DNA of 64,000 nt from Martelella mediterranea DSM 17316. Lineage in GTDB: Bacteria > Pseudomonadota > Alphaproteobacteria > Rhizobiales > Rhizobiaceae. The stretch is taken from the NCBI RefSeq assembly GCF_002043005.1, contig NZ_CP020330.1, positions 573,501 through 637,500 of the forward strand. The letters are read 5' to 3'. Position numbers and translations under genes: made by a program. Below, one piece after another: positions 16,346-25,029 of the stretch. Within the stretch, counting starts at the first letter, position 1, and every line of letters begins with the position of its first letter. Under the pieces are notes generated by a model. That model did not search any database, was not told where the DNA came from, and was given only the letters and a program-made list of their open reading frames with translations.

Positions 16346-17228
16346 GGCTGCCTCCTACACGGGCCAGAATACCGTTCGGAAAGATGTTCAGCGCCAGAAG
16401 GATGACGCCCAACAAGAATGTGCTGGAGAACTCCGGCGAGACATAGAAGGTGAAAAGGTTCATCAAAACGCCGATGAGGATGCCGCCGACCAGCGCGCCC
16501 GGCAGGCTGGCGAAGCCACCGATGACGGCCGCGGCAAAGGCCTGCAGCATGAAGGAAGCGACCGTGGTGACGCTCAGAAACGTGGTCGGCACGATCAGAA
16601 GCGCGCCGACCACGCCGAGCACCGCCGCGACGATCCACGAAAACAGATGGACGGAGCGCAGATTGAGGCCGCAGACTTCCGCCGCGAACGGATTGACCGA
16701 GATCGCCCTAAAGGCCACGCCGAGCTTGGTGAAATCGACCACGAAAAACAAAATCGCGATGGTGATAACGGCAACCGCAAGCACCGTCAGGTCATAGCCG
16801 GTAATAAACAGGCCCAGCACCGACATGCCGAAACGCGGCACCGGCAGGTCGAGACTGACGATATCGGCCCCGAAGATGAGAAGCGTCGCGCCCTGCGCGA
16901 TCAGGCCGATGCCGAGCGTCGCGATGGTGGCGGTGAGATCGCTCTCGAACACCAGCGGCGCAATCACCGCATAGGTGAGGCAGGCAATCGCGATGACCGC
17001 CAGAATGGCAAGCAGCACCGCCGCGCCCCAGCTCAGCTGCATCAGCGCGCCGCTTGAAAAACCGTAGATCAGGAAGGCGGCGAAGCCAGCGACATTGCCG
17101 TGGCTGAAATTGACCACGCGCGACGATTTGAAGATCATCACCAGCCCGAGCGCGCCGAGCGCATAAAGGCAGCCGGTGATCATGCCCGACCAGAGCAGCG
17201 GAAAGAGGTCGCGAAAGATATCGCTCAT
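16338..17228 (-). CDS. ABC transporter permease, LivH type
   Basis: 296 residues with about eight hydrophobic helices. Diagnostic segments are LYALGALGLVMIFKSSRVVNFSHGNVAGF near the N-terminus, IGLIAQGATLLIFG, RAISVNPFAAEVCGLN and VIGGFASLPGALVGGILIG. It pairs with the LivM-type permease. Its ATG lies within the stop of the dehydrogenase gene upstream (ATGA), so that enzyme and the transporter are made together. Confidence 0.93.
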   Translation of the reverse strand: MSDIFRDLFPLLWSGMITGCLYALGALGLVMIFKSSRVVNFSHGNVAGFAAFLIYGFSSGALMQLSWGAAVLLAILAVIAIACLTYAVIAPLVFESDLTATIATLGIGLIAQGATLLIFGADIVSLDLPVPRFGMSVLGLFITGYDLTVLAVAVITIAILFFVVDFTKLGVAFRAISVNPFAAEVCGLNLRSVHLFSWIVAAVLGVVGALLIVPTTFLSVTTVASFMLQAFAAAVIGGFASLPGALVGGILIGVLMNLFTFYVSPEFSSTFLLGVILLALNIFPNGILARVGGSRV

Positions 17229-18133
17229 TCGGCCTCTCCCTTGTCGCTCGCCATGACGCCGCGCTCCACCAGTTCGATCACGCCGGGGAAATAGCGTCCT
17301 GACAGGTCGGTCGTGGTCGCGACCTCATAGTAACGCCGCGCCGCGGCGGCTGAGGGCAGCGCCACGCCGGATTGCTGCGCCAGTTCGAAAACGTAGGAAA
17401 TATCCTTCAGCACATATTCCGGCGAAAACGCCTTGTCTGGAAATTCACGCGGCAGCATCGCCTTCATGCCGTGATTGCGCAGCACGAAGCTGTCGCCCGA
17501 TCCCTTGGAGACCGCGTCCAGCAACACATCGGCGGCAACGCCCGCCTTTTCGCCGAGCACGATCATCTCGGCGAGCGCCACGGTGTTGGCGAAGACCAGC
17601 ATGTTGTTGACCAGTTTCAGCACCTGGCCCGCGCCGACATCGCCGCCATGGGTGACGTCGGTCGCGATATAGTCGAGCATCGGCCGGATGCGCTGGTAGA
17701 CGGCATCGGAAGCGCCGACCATGATCGCAAGCGCGCCCTTTTGCGCGGCCTCGCGGGTGCGGGCGACGGGGGCATCGGCGAAACCGATATTATGCGCGGC
17801 AAGGTCGGCCGCCACCTTGCGGGCGGTCGCCACCGGCGTGGTCGACAGGTCGACGACCAGCGAGCACCGGCCCGAGGCCGCTGCGATCTCGCCTGCGACA
17901 GCGTCGACCTGCGGCCCACCGGGCAGCGACAGGAAGATCACGTCCGCTTGTTCGGCAAGCGCCTTCACCGAGCCGACACGCTCGGCGCCGGCGTCCTCGA
18001 CGGCCTTCAGCGCCGCCTCGGACAGGTCGAAGGCGAGAACCTTGCCGTCATGTTTGCGCGCCATATTGGCGCACATGGGCCCGCCCATGACGCCAAGTCC
18101 GATAAATCCGATCGTCTCGTTGTTGCTCATCAC
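17225..18133 (-). CDS. NAD(P)-dependent beta-hydroxyacid dehydrogenase (HIBADH/YihU-like)
   Basis: 302 residues with the N-terminal dinucleotide motif IGFIGLGVMGGPMCANMAR. The substrate-binding block reads DAPVARTREAAQKGALAIMVG, closer to the VGRT form of YihU-like enzymes than to the SGG form of hydroxyisobutyrate dehydrogenase. The catalytic Lys lies in GQVLKLVNNMLVFANTVALAE. It oxidises or reduces a 3-hydroxyacid/semialdehyde. It is embedded between an SDR gene and the LivH-type permease in one operon, so its substrate probably derives from the imported compound. Confidence 0.87.
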   Translation of the reverse strand: MMSNNETIGFIGLGVMGGPMCANMARKHDGKVLAFDLSEAALKAVEDAGAERVGSVKALAEQADVIFLSLPGGPQVDAVAGEIAAASGRCSLVVDLSTTPVATARKVAADLAAHNIGFADAPVARTREAAQKGALAIMVGASDAVYQRIRPMLDYIATDVTHGGDVGAGQVLKLVNNMLVFANTVALAEMIVLGEKAGVAADVLLDAVSKGSGDSFVLRNHGMKAMLPREFPDKAFSPEYVLKDISYVFELAQQSGVALPSAAAARRYYEVATTTDLSGRYFPGVIELVERGVMASDKGEAE

Positions 18134-18134
18134 A

Positions 18135-18884
18135 TCAATCCATCAACATGCCGCCGTTCACGTCGAGAACGGTACCGGTGATCCAGTTGGAGGCGGGCGA
18201 GCACAGGAACAGGATGGCCTGGGCGATATCTTCCGGCTGACCGAAACGGCCGAGCGGCACATTGCCGTTGGCGGACGGCGCCGCGCGCTGGGTCACAGTT
18301 TCCCACATCGGCGTTTCCACCGGCCCTGGCGCGATGATGCTGGCATAAACGCCCTGCGATGCGCCCGCCTTGGCGACCCATTTCATCAGCCCATGAACCG
18401 CCGATTTCGCCGCCACATAGGACGGGCCGGAGGCAACGCCGCCGATCTTGGCGGCAATCGAACCGAGCGCAACCATCTTGCCCATGCCCTGCTCGGCCAT
18501 GACCGGAAACACCGCCCGCACCGGATTGACGACGCCCATCAGATTGACGTCGAGGATCGCGCGCCATTCCTCATCGGTGCTTTCGCCGAGCGGACGGTGC
18601 GAGATCGTGCCGGCGCACAGAACGAGCGCATCGATACGGCCATGGGTCGCGCGGATATCAGCGACCAGCGCATCCGTTTCTTCGCGCGAGGTGACGTCGT
18701 AGCGGCGATAGCTGACCGCCGGATGATCGAATTCGGCCTTATCGGCAATATCTGTTGCGATCACCGTCGCGCCCGCTTCGGCAAGCGCCAGCGTCGTGGC
18801 GCGGCCGATGCCGCCGGCAGCGCCGGTTACAAATGCGATCTTTCCGTCCATCCGCGCCGGGGCGCTGACTGGTATCAGGGACAT
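18135..18884 (-). CDS. Short-chain dehydrogenase/reductase (SDR)
   Basis: 249 residues, classical SDR: TGAAGGIGR cofactor loop at 20-28, LCAGTI in place of the NNAG motif, and the catalytic Ser142-Tyr156-Lys160 in GSIAAKIG and SYVAAKSAVHG. Asp45 after beta-2 (ATDIAD) suggests NAD rather than NADP. One base separates it from the beta-hydroxyacid dehydrogenase, so two consecutive alcohol oxidation steps are plausible. The substrate is unknown. Confidence 0.88.
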   Translation of the reverse strand: MSLIPVSAPARMDGKIAFVTGAAGGIGRATTLALAEAGATVIATDIADKAEFDHPAVSYRRYDVTSREETDALVADIRATHGRIDALVLCAGTISHRPLGESTDEEWRAILDVNLMGVVNPVRAVFPVMAEQGMGKMVALGSIAAKIGGVASGPSYVAAKSAVHGLMKWVAKAGASQGVYASIIAPGPVETPMWETVTQRAAPSANGNVPLGRFGQPEDIAQAILFLCSPASNWITGTVLDVNGGMLMD

Positions 18885-18962
18885 CCCTGTGTTCTCCCGT
18901 CATTCAACAATGCAATTTCAAAGGAAATGCACGCCGCGACAAAGCGCGGCGCGCGAAAGCCA

Positions 18963-20171
18963 TCACTCAGGCTTGGCGTCGAAGACCACGGCGGGATAGG
19001 GCCGGAACGGCTGCACCAGCTCGAAGCTGTCGCCCTTGGCCTGGATGATGCCCTCCTGGCGGGTGCCGCGGTGGTCGCCCGGCTCGAAGGTCACGCCCTT
19101 CGCGCCGCCGACATCGGCATCCTTCAGCGTCTCCAGCGCCGCGATCAGGTTTTCGCGGGTCAGTTCGTTGCCGGAGGCCAGAAGCGCCTCGAAGCCCTTG
19201 TGGAAGATCGCCGCATTGCTCCAGCCATTGAGGCCGAACACGCCAACCGGATCGTCGGGGTAGTACTTCTCGATGGACTCCCGGTAAGCGGCGATATCCG
19301 GCACATCGGAACTGACCGGCAGCAGCCAGGACGAGAAGTAGACGCCATCCAGCAGATCGCCGGCCAGCTTGAAGGTCGACGGATCAGCGGTGAAGAACGG
19401 CGCGAACCAGTCAACATCTAGCCCCTGCAGGTCAGCAGCCTTCAGCGCGGCCGCCAGATTGGCGTTGGAGCCGAACAGGATCACCGCATCCGCGCCGGAA
19501 TTGGCGACGCGGCGGATATGCGGGCTGAAGCTCGTGGTCTTCACGTCGAAGGGAATGGATTCGGCCGGCTCCAGGCCGAGGTCGGCCATATAGGTGTCGA
19601 AGCCGCGCTTCGCCGATTTGCCGAGTTCGTCGTTCTCCCAGAGAAGCGCGATCTTTTCATGACCGAGCGTCTTGATCGCATATTCGGCATTGGATGCCGC
19701 CGACCAGCCATAATCCGGCAGCAGCGGAAACACGGTCGGCTCGACGAAGAAGGCGCTGGCGCCGCCGATCGGCCCGACCACGGGCAGATCAACCTCCCGC
19801 GCATAAGGCAGAACGGCGACATTGGTTGCCGTTCCGATCGGCGCGGACAGGGCAAAGATGCCGTCGTCCTCGACCATCTGCCGGGTAACGGCGACCGAGC
19901 GCGCGGGCTCGTAGCCATCGTCCTTGGTGATGTAATTGACGGTCCAGCCGTCAATACCACCATTGTCGTTGAGGTTCTTGTAATAGGCCTCGGCGGCATG
20001 GGTCAAAGTGGCATAGAACGGCACCGGCCCCGTGACCGGCGTGAACGCGCCGATCGTGACAACCTTGTTTTCCGCATCAATACCGGGATCGGCGGCGGCC
20101 AGCGGCCCCGCGGACAACAGCACTGCGCCAATGGCAGCGGCAGAAGCCGCCCTTCTCAAACTCGAAAACAT
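18963..20171 (-). CDS. ABC transporter substrate-binding protein, LivJ/Leu-Ile-Val-binding type
   Basis: 402 residues. The signal peptide runs to about residue 26 (hydrophobic AASAAAIGAVLLSAGPLAAA). The type I periplasmic-binding fold shows VTIGAFTPVTGPVPFYATLTHAAEAY, where the SGP..G motif of amino acid binders is changed to TGPVPF, and later GADAVILFGSNANLAAALKAA. The missing amino-acid-binding Gly-Ser pattern suggests a different ligand. It is the first gene of the operon that continues through two dehydrogenases and the LivHMGF-type components. Confidence 0.9.
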   Translation of the reverse strand: MFSSLRRAASAAAIGAVLLSAGPLAAADPGIDAENKVVTIGAFTPVTGPVPFYATLTHAAEAYYKNLNDNGGIDGWTVNYITKDDGYEPARSVAVTRQMVEDDGIFALSAPIGTATNVAVLPYAREVDLPVVGPIGGASAFFVEPTVFPLLPDYGWSAASNAEYAIKTLGHEKIALLWENDELGKSAKRGFDTYMADLGLEPAESIPFDVKTTSFSPHIRRVANSGADAVILFGSNANLAAALKAADLQGLDVDWFAPFFTADPSTFKLAGDLLDGVYFSSWLLPVSSDVPDIAAYRESIEKYYPDDPVGVFGLNGWSNAAIFHKGFEALLASGNELTRENLIAALETLKDADVGGAKGVTFEPGDHRGTRQEGIIQAKGDSFELVQPFRPYPAVVFDAKPE

Positions 20172-20240
20172 GCAATCTCCTCCCAGACATGTTTCGTTCC
20201 TCTATCGCGACGATAACAGTCCCTATCAGCAGGTCAACAG

Positions 20241-20255
20241 AAAATGCATCTTATT
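20241..20255 (-). promoter_or_regulatory. ATGCAT operator-like site upstream of the Liv-type operon
   Basis: AAAATGCATCTTATT is one mismatch from the AAAATGCATTTTATT form seen at 11694-11707. It lies 70 bp upstream of the binding-protein start codon. Confidence 0.5.
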
Positions 20256-20370
20256 TTCTTTTTTCATGATTTCTACAGTCAGATATCACTCAGAATCTGA
20301 CATATCATAACCGATTAGGCGGTTCTTCGACCCTCCAATGAAGGTCGTAGAGACTACTCCGGGATAAAAT

Positions 20371-20383
20371 AATGCATTTTAAT
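20371..20383 (+). promoter_or_regulatory. ATGCAT operator-like site upstream of the CoA-transferase
   Basis: AATGCATTTTAAT, preceded by GATAAAAT, lies 79 bp before the ATG at 20462. It is nearly identical to the sites at 11571 and 11697. Confidence 0.55.
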
Positions 20384-20461
20384 CTTGTCAAAAAGCGCCG
20401 GACCTGACAGACATTGCGCAATTCCGCGCTTCTGACGCGCGGCGCAACGAGGGAGGATTGC

Positions 20462-21697
20462 ATGGAAAGCGGCGTATTGACGGGCAAGAAGGTTCTGGAA
20501 CTGGGCAGCATGATCGCAGCCCCCTTCGCCACGCACATTCTTCAGCAGCTGGGCGCAACGGTGATCAAGATCGAACCGCCGGCCGGCGAAACCACCCGCA
20601 AGCTGGTGCGCGGCGGTCCGAGCGGCAGCTATCTTGCCTTCAACCGCGGCAAGAAGAGCCTGTGCCTCGACCTTCAGTCGGATCAGGGGCGCGAGGTCTT
20701 CAACCGGCTGGTGGCGGATTGCGACATCATCCTTCACAACCTTTCGCCATCCGCGGCCCGCAAGCTCGGCGCGACCTATCAGGATTGCATCAGGCTCAAT
20801 CCCGACATCATTTTCTGCCACATCAAGGGCTATGGCGAGGGCCCGCTTGCCGAAGAGGTGGCGTCGAACCCGATCGCCGAAGCGGCGACGGGCGTGATGT
20901 TTTCCAACCGCGTCGATGGTCGCCCGTCCCGGCTCGGCCCCTCCTATCACGATCAGTTCGCGGGCTGTTATGCCGTGATCGCCGTTCTCTCGGCGCTGCT
21001 GTCTGACGACCCCGCCAAGCGCAATATCGAACTCGGCCTTTACGAGACCGGGCTGCACATCGCCGCGCGCGACCTCCTCGGCGTCCAGCTCAAGTCGCAG
21101 CTTCTCGGCCGGCCGGAGACCGAACCCTCGGCGGAATTCAGCATTCCCGGCTACGGCGCATACGAGACCCGCGACGGACGATGGGTCTATCTCGTGATGC
21201 TGACCGATGACCACTGGCGCAAGTTCTGCGCCGCGGCGGGCATTGCTCCCGATCCCGCGCTTGCCGGCCTGCGCGACCGCAGACGCGAGCGTCCGCGCGT
21301 CGAAAAACTGGTGGCCGACGCGGTTGCCGCGCATGATTTCGAGGCGCTGACGGCAAAACTCGCCAGACATGGCGTCGGCTTCACCGAGATCCTGTCCACC
21401 GACAGGGTGCTGGATGCACCGCAGGCCATGGCCGGCGACAAGCTCTCGGAATTCGGCTTCGGCGACTATGATTTCACCACGCCCGATTTCCCGCTCCCGT
21501 CGCTTCTGCGCACCGAAGGCCGCGCCGACGCCCCACCTCTTCTTGGCGAGGACACGAGCGAGATCCTGAGAAAACTTGGTTACGAAGAAGACACGGTCCA
21601 AGCCATGATTGCGGCAGGTGCCGCCCTGGAAGCTAACCGGGAACAGCCCCTCTGGTCCAGGCCGAAGGCCCAGGCCGAAAAAGGCGGATCCGAATAA
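20462..21697 (+). CDS. Class III (CaiB/BaiF family) CoA-transferase
   Basis: 411 residues. GKKVLELGSMIAAPFATHILQQLGATVIKIEPP is the N-terminal family block and Asp164 (SYHDQFAGCYAVIAVL) aligns with the CoA-carrying nucleophile. The ATG at 20462 follows GGGAGGA; the frame runs further upstream but without a ribosome-binding site. It is divergent from the Liv-type transporter operon and shares its operator-like sites, so it probably performs the CoA activation of the imported acid. It is single, unlike the paired CoA-transferases at 7.8-10.2 kb, to which it is only distantly similar. Confidence 0.88.
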   Translation: MESGVLTGKKVLELGSMIAAPFATHILQQLGATVIKIEPPAGETTRKLVRGGPSGSYLAFNRGKKSLCLDLQSDQGREVFNRLVADCDIILHNLSPSAARKLGATYQDCIRLNPDIIFCHIKGYGEGPLAEEVASNPIAEAATGVMFSNRVDGRPSRLGPSYHDQFAGCYAVIAVLSALLSDDPAKRNIELGLYETGLHIAARDLLGVQLKSQLLGRPETEPSAEFSIPGYGAYETRDGRWVYLVMLTDDHWRKFCAAAGIAPDPALAGLRDRRRERPRVEKLVADAVAAHDFEALTAKLARHGVGFTEILSTDRVLDAPQAMAGDKLSEFGFGDYDFTTPDFPLPSLLRTEGRADAPPLLGEDTSEILRKLGYEEDTVQAMIAAGAALEANREQPLWSRPKAQAEKGGSE

Positions 21698-21878
21698 ACG
21701 GGTGGCGACGCCGAGCGTAGCTCGTTTTTTTGACTTGCCCCCATCAAAGCCAGACAACGCCAGCGCCGATCGGGCCGACAATCCTCATGGCTCCTCATTC
21801 AGCATCATCCATGATGGCAACCCGACGAAGCGACGTCACACCTCGGGGAGGTCTGGCGCCTCTCAAACCGTGAACGAA

Positions 21879-21901
21879 CGCTTCGACCAATGATCGAAGC
21901 G
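21879..21901. terminator. Bidirectional hairpin between convergent CoA-transferase and RND pump genes
   Basis: CGCTTCGA (21879-21886) pairs with TCGAAGCG (21894-21901) over a 7-nt loop. No strong T-run follows on the plus strand. The 215-bp interval around it (21698-21912) holds no gene that I can support. Confidence 0.45.
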
Positions 21902-21912
21902 CTCTGTATCCG

Positions 21913-24900
21913 CTAGTCAGAACCGCACCGTCGCGTGATCGTGTTCACGGCGGAGAGAACCGCGACATAGAAGACGGCGACGAGGAAGATGCCGATGATC
22001 GCCGAGGAGGCCATGCCGCCGAGGACGCCGATGCCGATCGAGCGCTGGGCGCCCGCCCCGGCCCCGGTCGCAAGCGCCAGCGGCATGACGCCAAGCATGA
22101 AGGCGAAGGTGGTCATCAGGATCGGGCGCAGGCGCATCTTGGAGGCGCGCGTTGCCGCCTCGAGAAGCGGAACGCCCTGCTTCACCAGCGATTGGGCGAA
22201 CTCCACGATCAGGATCGCATTTCGGGCGGCAAGGCCGATCGTCGTCAACAGGCCGACCTTGAAGTAGACATCGTTGGCCTGACCGAGCAGCAGCGAGGCG
22301 ACAACCGCGCCGAGAATGCCGATCGGCACGGTCATGATCACTGCCAGCGGCACCGTCCAGCTTTCGTAAAGGGCTGCCAGCGCCAGGAACACGACCAGTG
22401 CCGAGAGCGCAAACAGCATCGGCGCCTGATTGCCCGACAACCGCTCCTGATAGGAAATGCCGGTCCATGCCGTGCCGAAGCCGCCGGGAAGCTCGGCCAC
22501 CATTTCCTCCATCGCCAGCATCGCGTCGCCGGAGGAAACGTCAAGTGCGGGGGCGCCGCTCAACTGCATGGCGCGGGTGCCGCCATAGCGGGTGAGATTG
22601 GCCGGCTCCTGATCCCAGACCTGCTCGGCAATGGCGCCGAAGGAGACCATTTCGCCGGCCGAATTGCGGGCATGCCAGAGCTCCACATCCTCGGGCTGGC
22701 TGCGGGCAAAGCCCTCGCCCTGCACGATCACCGGCCGCAGTTCGGAGCCGAGCGCGAAGTCGTTCACATCGCGGCCCGCGAAGATGACGGAAAGCATGGA
22801 ATTGACATCCGAGATCGACAGACCGAAGGCGGCTGCCTTCTGCTGGTCGATATCGAGCCGGAGCGAGGTCTTGAACGGATCGTCATTGCCGCGAAGGCTT
22901 GTAACCCGGCCATCCTGCGCAACCTCCTCGACAAGCGTATCGGCCGCGGCAGCAAGGGCTGCCTGCCCCTCGCCGGACTGGTCGACAAGATACATTTCGA
23001 AGCCGGAAGACGCTCCCATGCCGGGAATGGCCGGCGGCTGCAGGACATAGACCGTACCGGCGCGGCCCTGCGTGTAGAAATAGCCGTTGGTGCGGTTGAC
23101 CAGTTCGGCAGCGCCAAGCCCCTGCCGGTCCTCGTATTCCTTCAGCTTGATGAACACCATGGCATTGTTCTGGCCCGAGCCGCCAAAGCTGAAACCGAGC
23201 ACGGAAAAGACGGAATCCACCGTGGCAGCTTCCTGCTCGACCAGATAGCGCTCGACGTCATCCACCAGAGCCTGCGTCTGGGTCGCCGTGGAGCCCTCGG
23301 GCGTCTGCACCATAGCCAGCAGAACACCCTGATCCTCCTGCGGCAGGAAGGAGCTTGGCAGTTTTTCGTAGAGCGCCAGAACGGCCCAGCTCAATGCGAT
23401 AAGCAGCAGCACAAGACGGAAGGGCCGCTTGACAAGCTTCCCGACCACCGCTCCATAGCCGCCCGTTGCGCGGTCAAGCCCGACATTGAACCACCGGGCC
23501 GGCGCAAACCGTACTTCCGCGTGCTTGCGGGGTTTGAGCAGCGTGGCGCACATGGCCGGCGTCAGGATCAGCGCGACGCCGAGCGACAGCACCATGGCCG
23601 TGACGATCGTGATCGAGAACTGGCGATAGATGATGCCCGTGGCGCCCGCCATGAAGGCCATCGGCAGGAATACCGCGGACAGCACAAGCACGATGCCGAC
23701 CAGCGCCGAGGTAATTTCACCCATGCTCTGCTCGGTCGCCTCGACGGCGTTCTTGCCGGTCTCCTCCATCACGCGCTCGACATTCTCGACCACCACGATG
23801 GCATCGTCCACCAGAAGTCCGATCGCCAGCACCATGGCGAACATCGTCAGCGTGTTGATGGTAAAGCCGGTTGCAGCCATCACGGCGAACGTGCCCAAGA
23901 GCACGACCGGAATGGCGACCACCGGAATAAGCGTTGCCCGCCAGCTTTGCAGGAAGACGAGAATGACCAGAAACACCAGAAGAACGGCTTCTCCCAGCGT
24001 TGCATAGACCTGCCCGATCGATTTTTCGATGAAGGGCGAGGTATCGTAAGGGTAGACGACCTCCACCCCTTCCGGCAGCGCGGAGGACAGGCCGTCAATG
24101 GTCGCGCGCACGGCTGCGGCGGTATCCACCGCATTGGCGCCGGTGGCGAGGTTGACGGCAAAGCCGCTCGACGGCGCACCGTTGAACCGCGCGGACATGC
24201 CGTAGCTCTCCTGCCCGATCTCGATCCGCGCCACGTCGCCAAGGAAAACGGTCGAGCCATCGGCATCGACCCTCAGGAGAATGCTTTCGAACTCGTCAAC
24301 GGACGAAAACTGCGATTGCGACGACAGTGAGAGCGTCAGCCGCTGACCGTCCGGCGCGGGTTGGCTGCCGAGATCGCCAACGGTGACATTGGTGTTCTGT
24401 TCGGCCACGGCCGCCGTCACGTCCGCAGGCGTCACCTGGTACTGCATCATCTTCATCGGATCGAGCCAGATGCGCATGGCATAGCCTGAACCGAAGGTGT
24501 TGATCGAGCCGACGCCCGGCGTACGCTTGACCGGATCCTCAATGACCTGCGCAAGAATGTCGCCAAGCTCCGGCGTGGAGAAACGGCCATCGCGCGATGT
24601 TATGGCGCCGACAAGCAGGATCGACGAGGTGGAGCGCGCGACATTGACGCCGCTGCGCTGCACGGTGTCGGGCAGTTGCGATGAGACGAGCTGAAGCTTG
24701 TTCTGCACCTGAACCTGAGCGATATCGGGATCGACGCTGTCATCGAAGGTCAGCGTCACCTGAGCGCTGCCCGGCGATGACGAGGATGTCATGTAGAGCA
24801 GGCCTTCCAGCCCCGTCATGGCATCCTCGATCACCGTGGTGACCGAGGCCTCGACGATTTGCGCCGAAGCACCGGTATAGTTGGCGCGGATGCTGACGGT

Positions 24901-25023
24901 TGTCGGCGAGATCTGCGGGTATTGCTGGATGGGAAGCGACGACAGACCAACAACGCCGGCAAGCATCACGACAATCGCCAGCACCCAGGCGAAGACCGGG
25001 CGGTAGATGAAGAAGCGGGCCAT
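21913..25023 (-). CDS. RND multidrug efflux pump inner-membrane transporter (AcrB/MexB, HAE1 type)
   Basis: 1036 residues, the standard HAE1 length. The N-terminal helix MARFFIYRPVFAWVLAIVVM, the porter domains and Asp406-Asp407 in IGLLVDDAIVVVENVER (the proton-relay pair) are present. The relay Lys of AcrB (Lys940, in AKNAILIVEFA) is Arg here (TIGLAARNAILIVEFAQ). The protein forms the trimeric proton-driven extruder, coupled to the adaptor encoded 6 bp upstream. No outer-membrane channel gene is present nearby, so it must borrow one. The divergent TetR gene is the likely repressor. Confidence 0.95.
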   Translation of the reverse strand: MARFFIYRPVFAWVLAIVVMLAGVVGLSSLPIQQYPQISPTTVSIRANYTGASAQIVEASVTTVIEDAMTGLEGLLYMTSSSSPGSAQVTLTFDDSVDPDIAQVQVQNKLQLVSSQLPDTVQRSGVNVARSTSSILLVGAITSRDGRFSTPELGDILAQVIEDPVKRTPGVGSINTFGSGYAMRIWLDPMKMMQYQVTPADVTAAVAEQNTNVTVGDLGSQPAPDGQRLTLSLSSQSQFSSVDEFESILLRVDADGSTVFLGDVARIEIGQESYGMSARFNGAPSSGFAVNLATGANAVDTAAAVRATIDGLSSALPEGVEVVYPYDTSPFIEKSIGQVYATLGEAVLLVFLVILVFLQSWRATLIPVVAIPVVLLGTFAVMAATGFTINTLTMFAMVLAIGLLVDDAIVVVENVERVMEETGKNAVEATEQSMGEITSALVGIVLVLSAVFLPMAFMAGATGIIYRQFSITIVTAMVLSLGVALILTPAMCATLLKPRKHAEVRFAPARWFNVGLDRATGGYGAVVGKLVKRPFRLVLLLIALSWAVLALYEKLPSSFLPQEDQGVLLAMVQTPEGSTATQTQALVDDVERYLVEQEAATVDSVFSVLGFSFGGSGQNNAMVFIKLKEYEDRQGLGAAELVNRTNGYFYTQGRAGTVYVLQPPAIPGMGASSGFEMYLVDQSGEGQAALAAAADTLVEEVAQDGRVTSLRGNDDPFKTSLRLDIDQQKAAAFGLSISDVNSMLSVIFAGRDVNDFALGSELRPVIVQGEGFARSQPEDVELWHARNSAGEMVSFGAIAEQVWDQEPANLTRYGGTRAMQLSGAPALDVSSGDAMLAMEEMVAELPGGFGTAWTGISYQERLSGNQAPMLFALSALVVFLALAALYESWTVPLAVIMTVPIGILGAVVASLLLGQANDVYFKVGLLTTIGLAARNAILIVEFAQSLVKQGVPLLEAATRASKMRLRPILMTTFAFMLGVMPLALATGAGAGAQRSIGIGVLGGMASSAIIGIFLVAVFYVAVLSAVNTITRRCGSD

Positions 25024-25029
25024 TGGGCG

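Larger units (their letters stand above)
20172..20461. promoter_or_regulatory. Divergent promoter region with two ATGCAT sites
   Basis: This 290-bp interval lies between the leftward transporter operon and the rightward CoA-transferase. It is AT-rich and contains AAAATGCATCTTATT at 20241-20255 and AATGCATTTTAAT at 20371-20383. Each lies about 70-90 bp from the start codon it probably controls. No gene is supported here. Confidence 0.6.

Noticed and set aside
22192..24330. A 712-codon plus-strand reading frame opposite the RND transporter gene
   Set aside because: It mirrors the codon phase of the RND gene on the opposite strand, shows no recognisable domain and is His/Arg/Asp rich as GC-rich antisense frames are.
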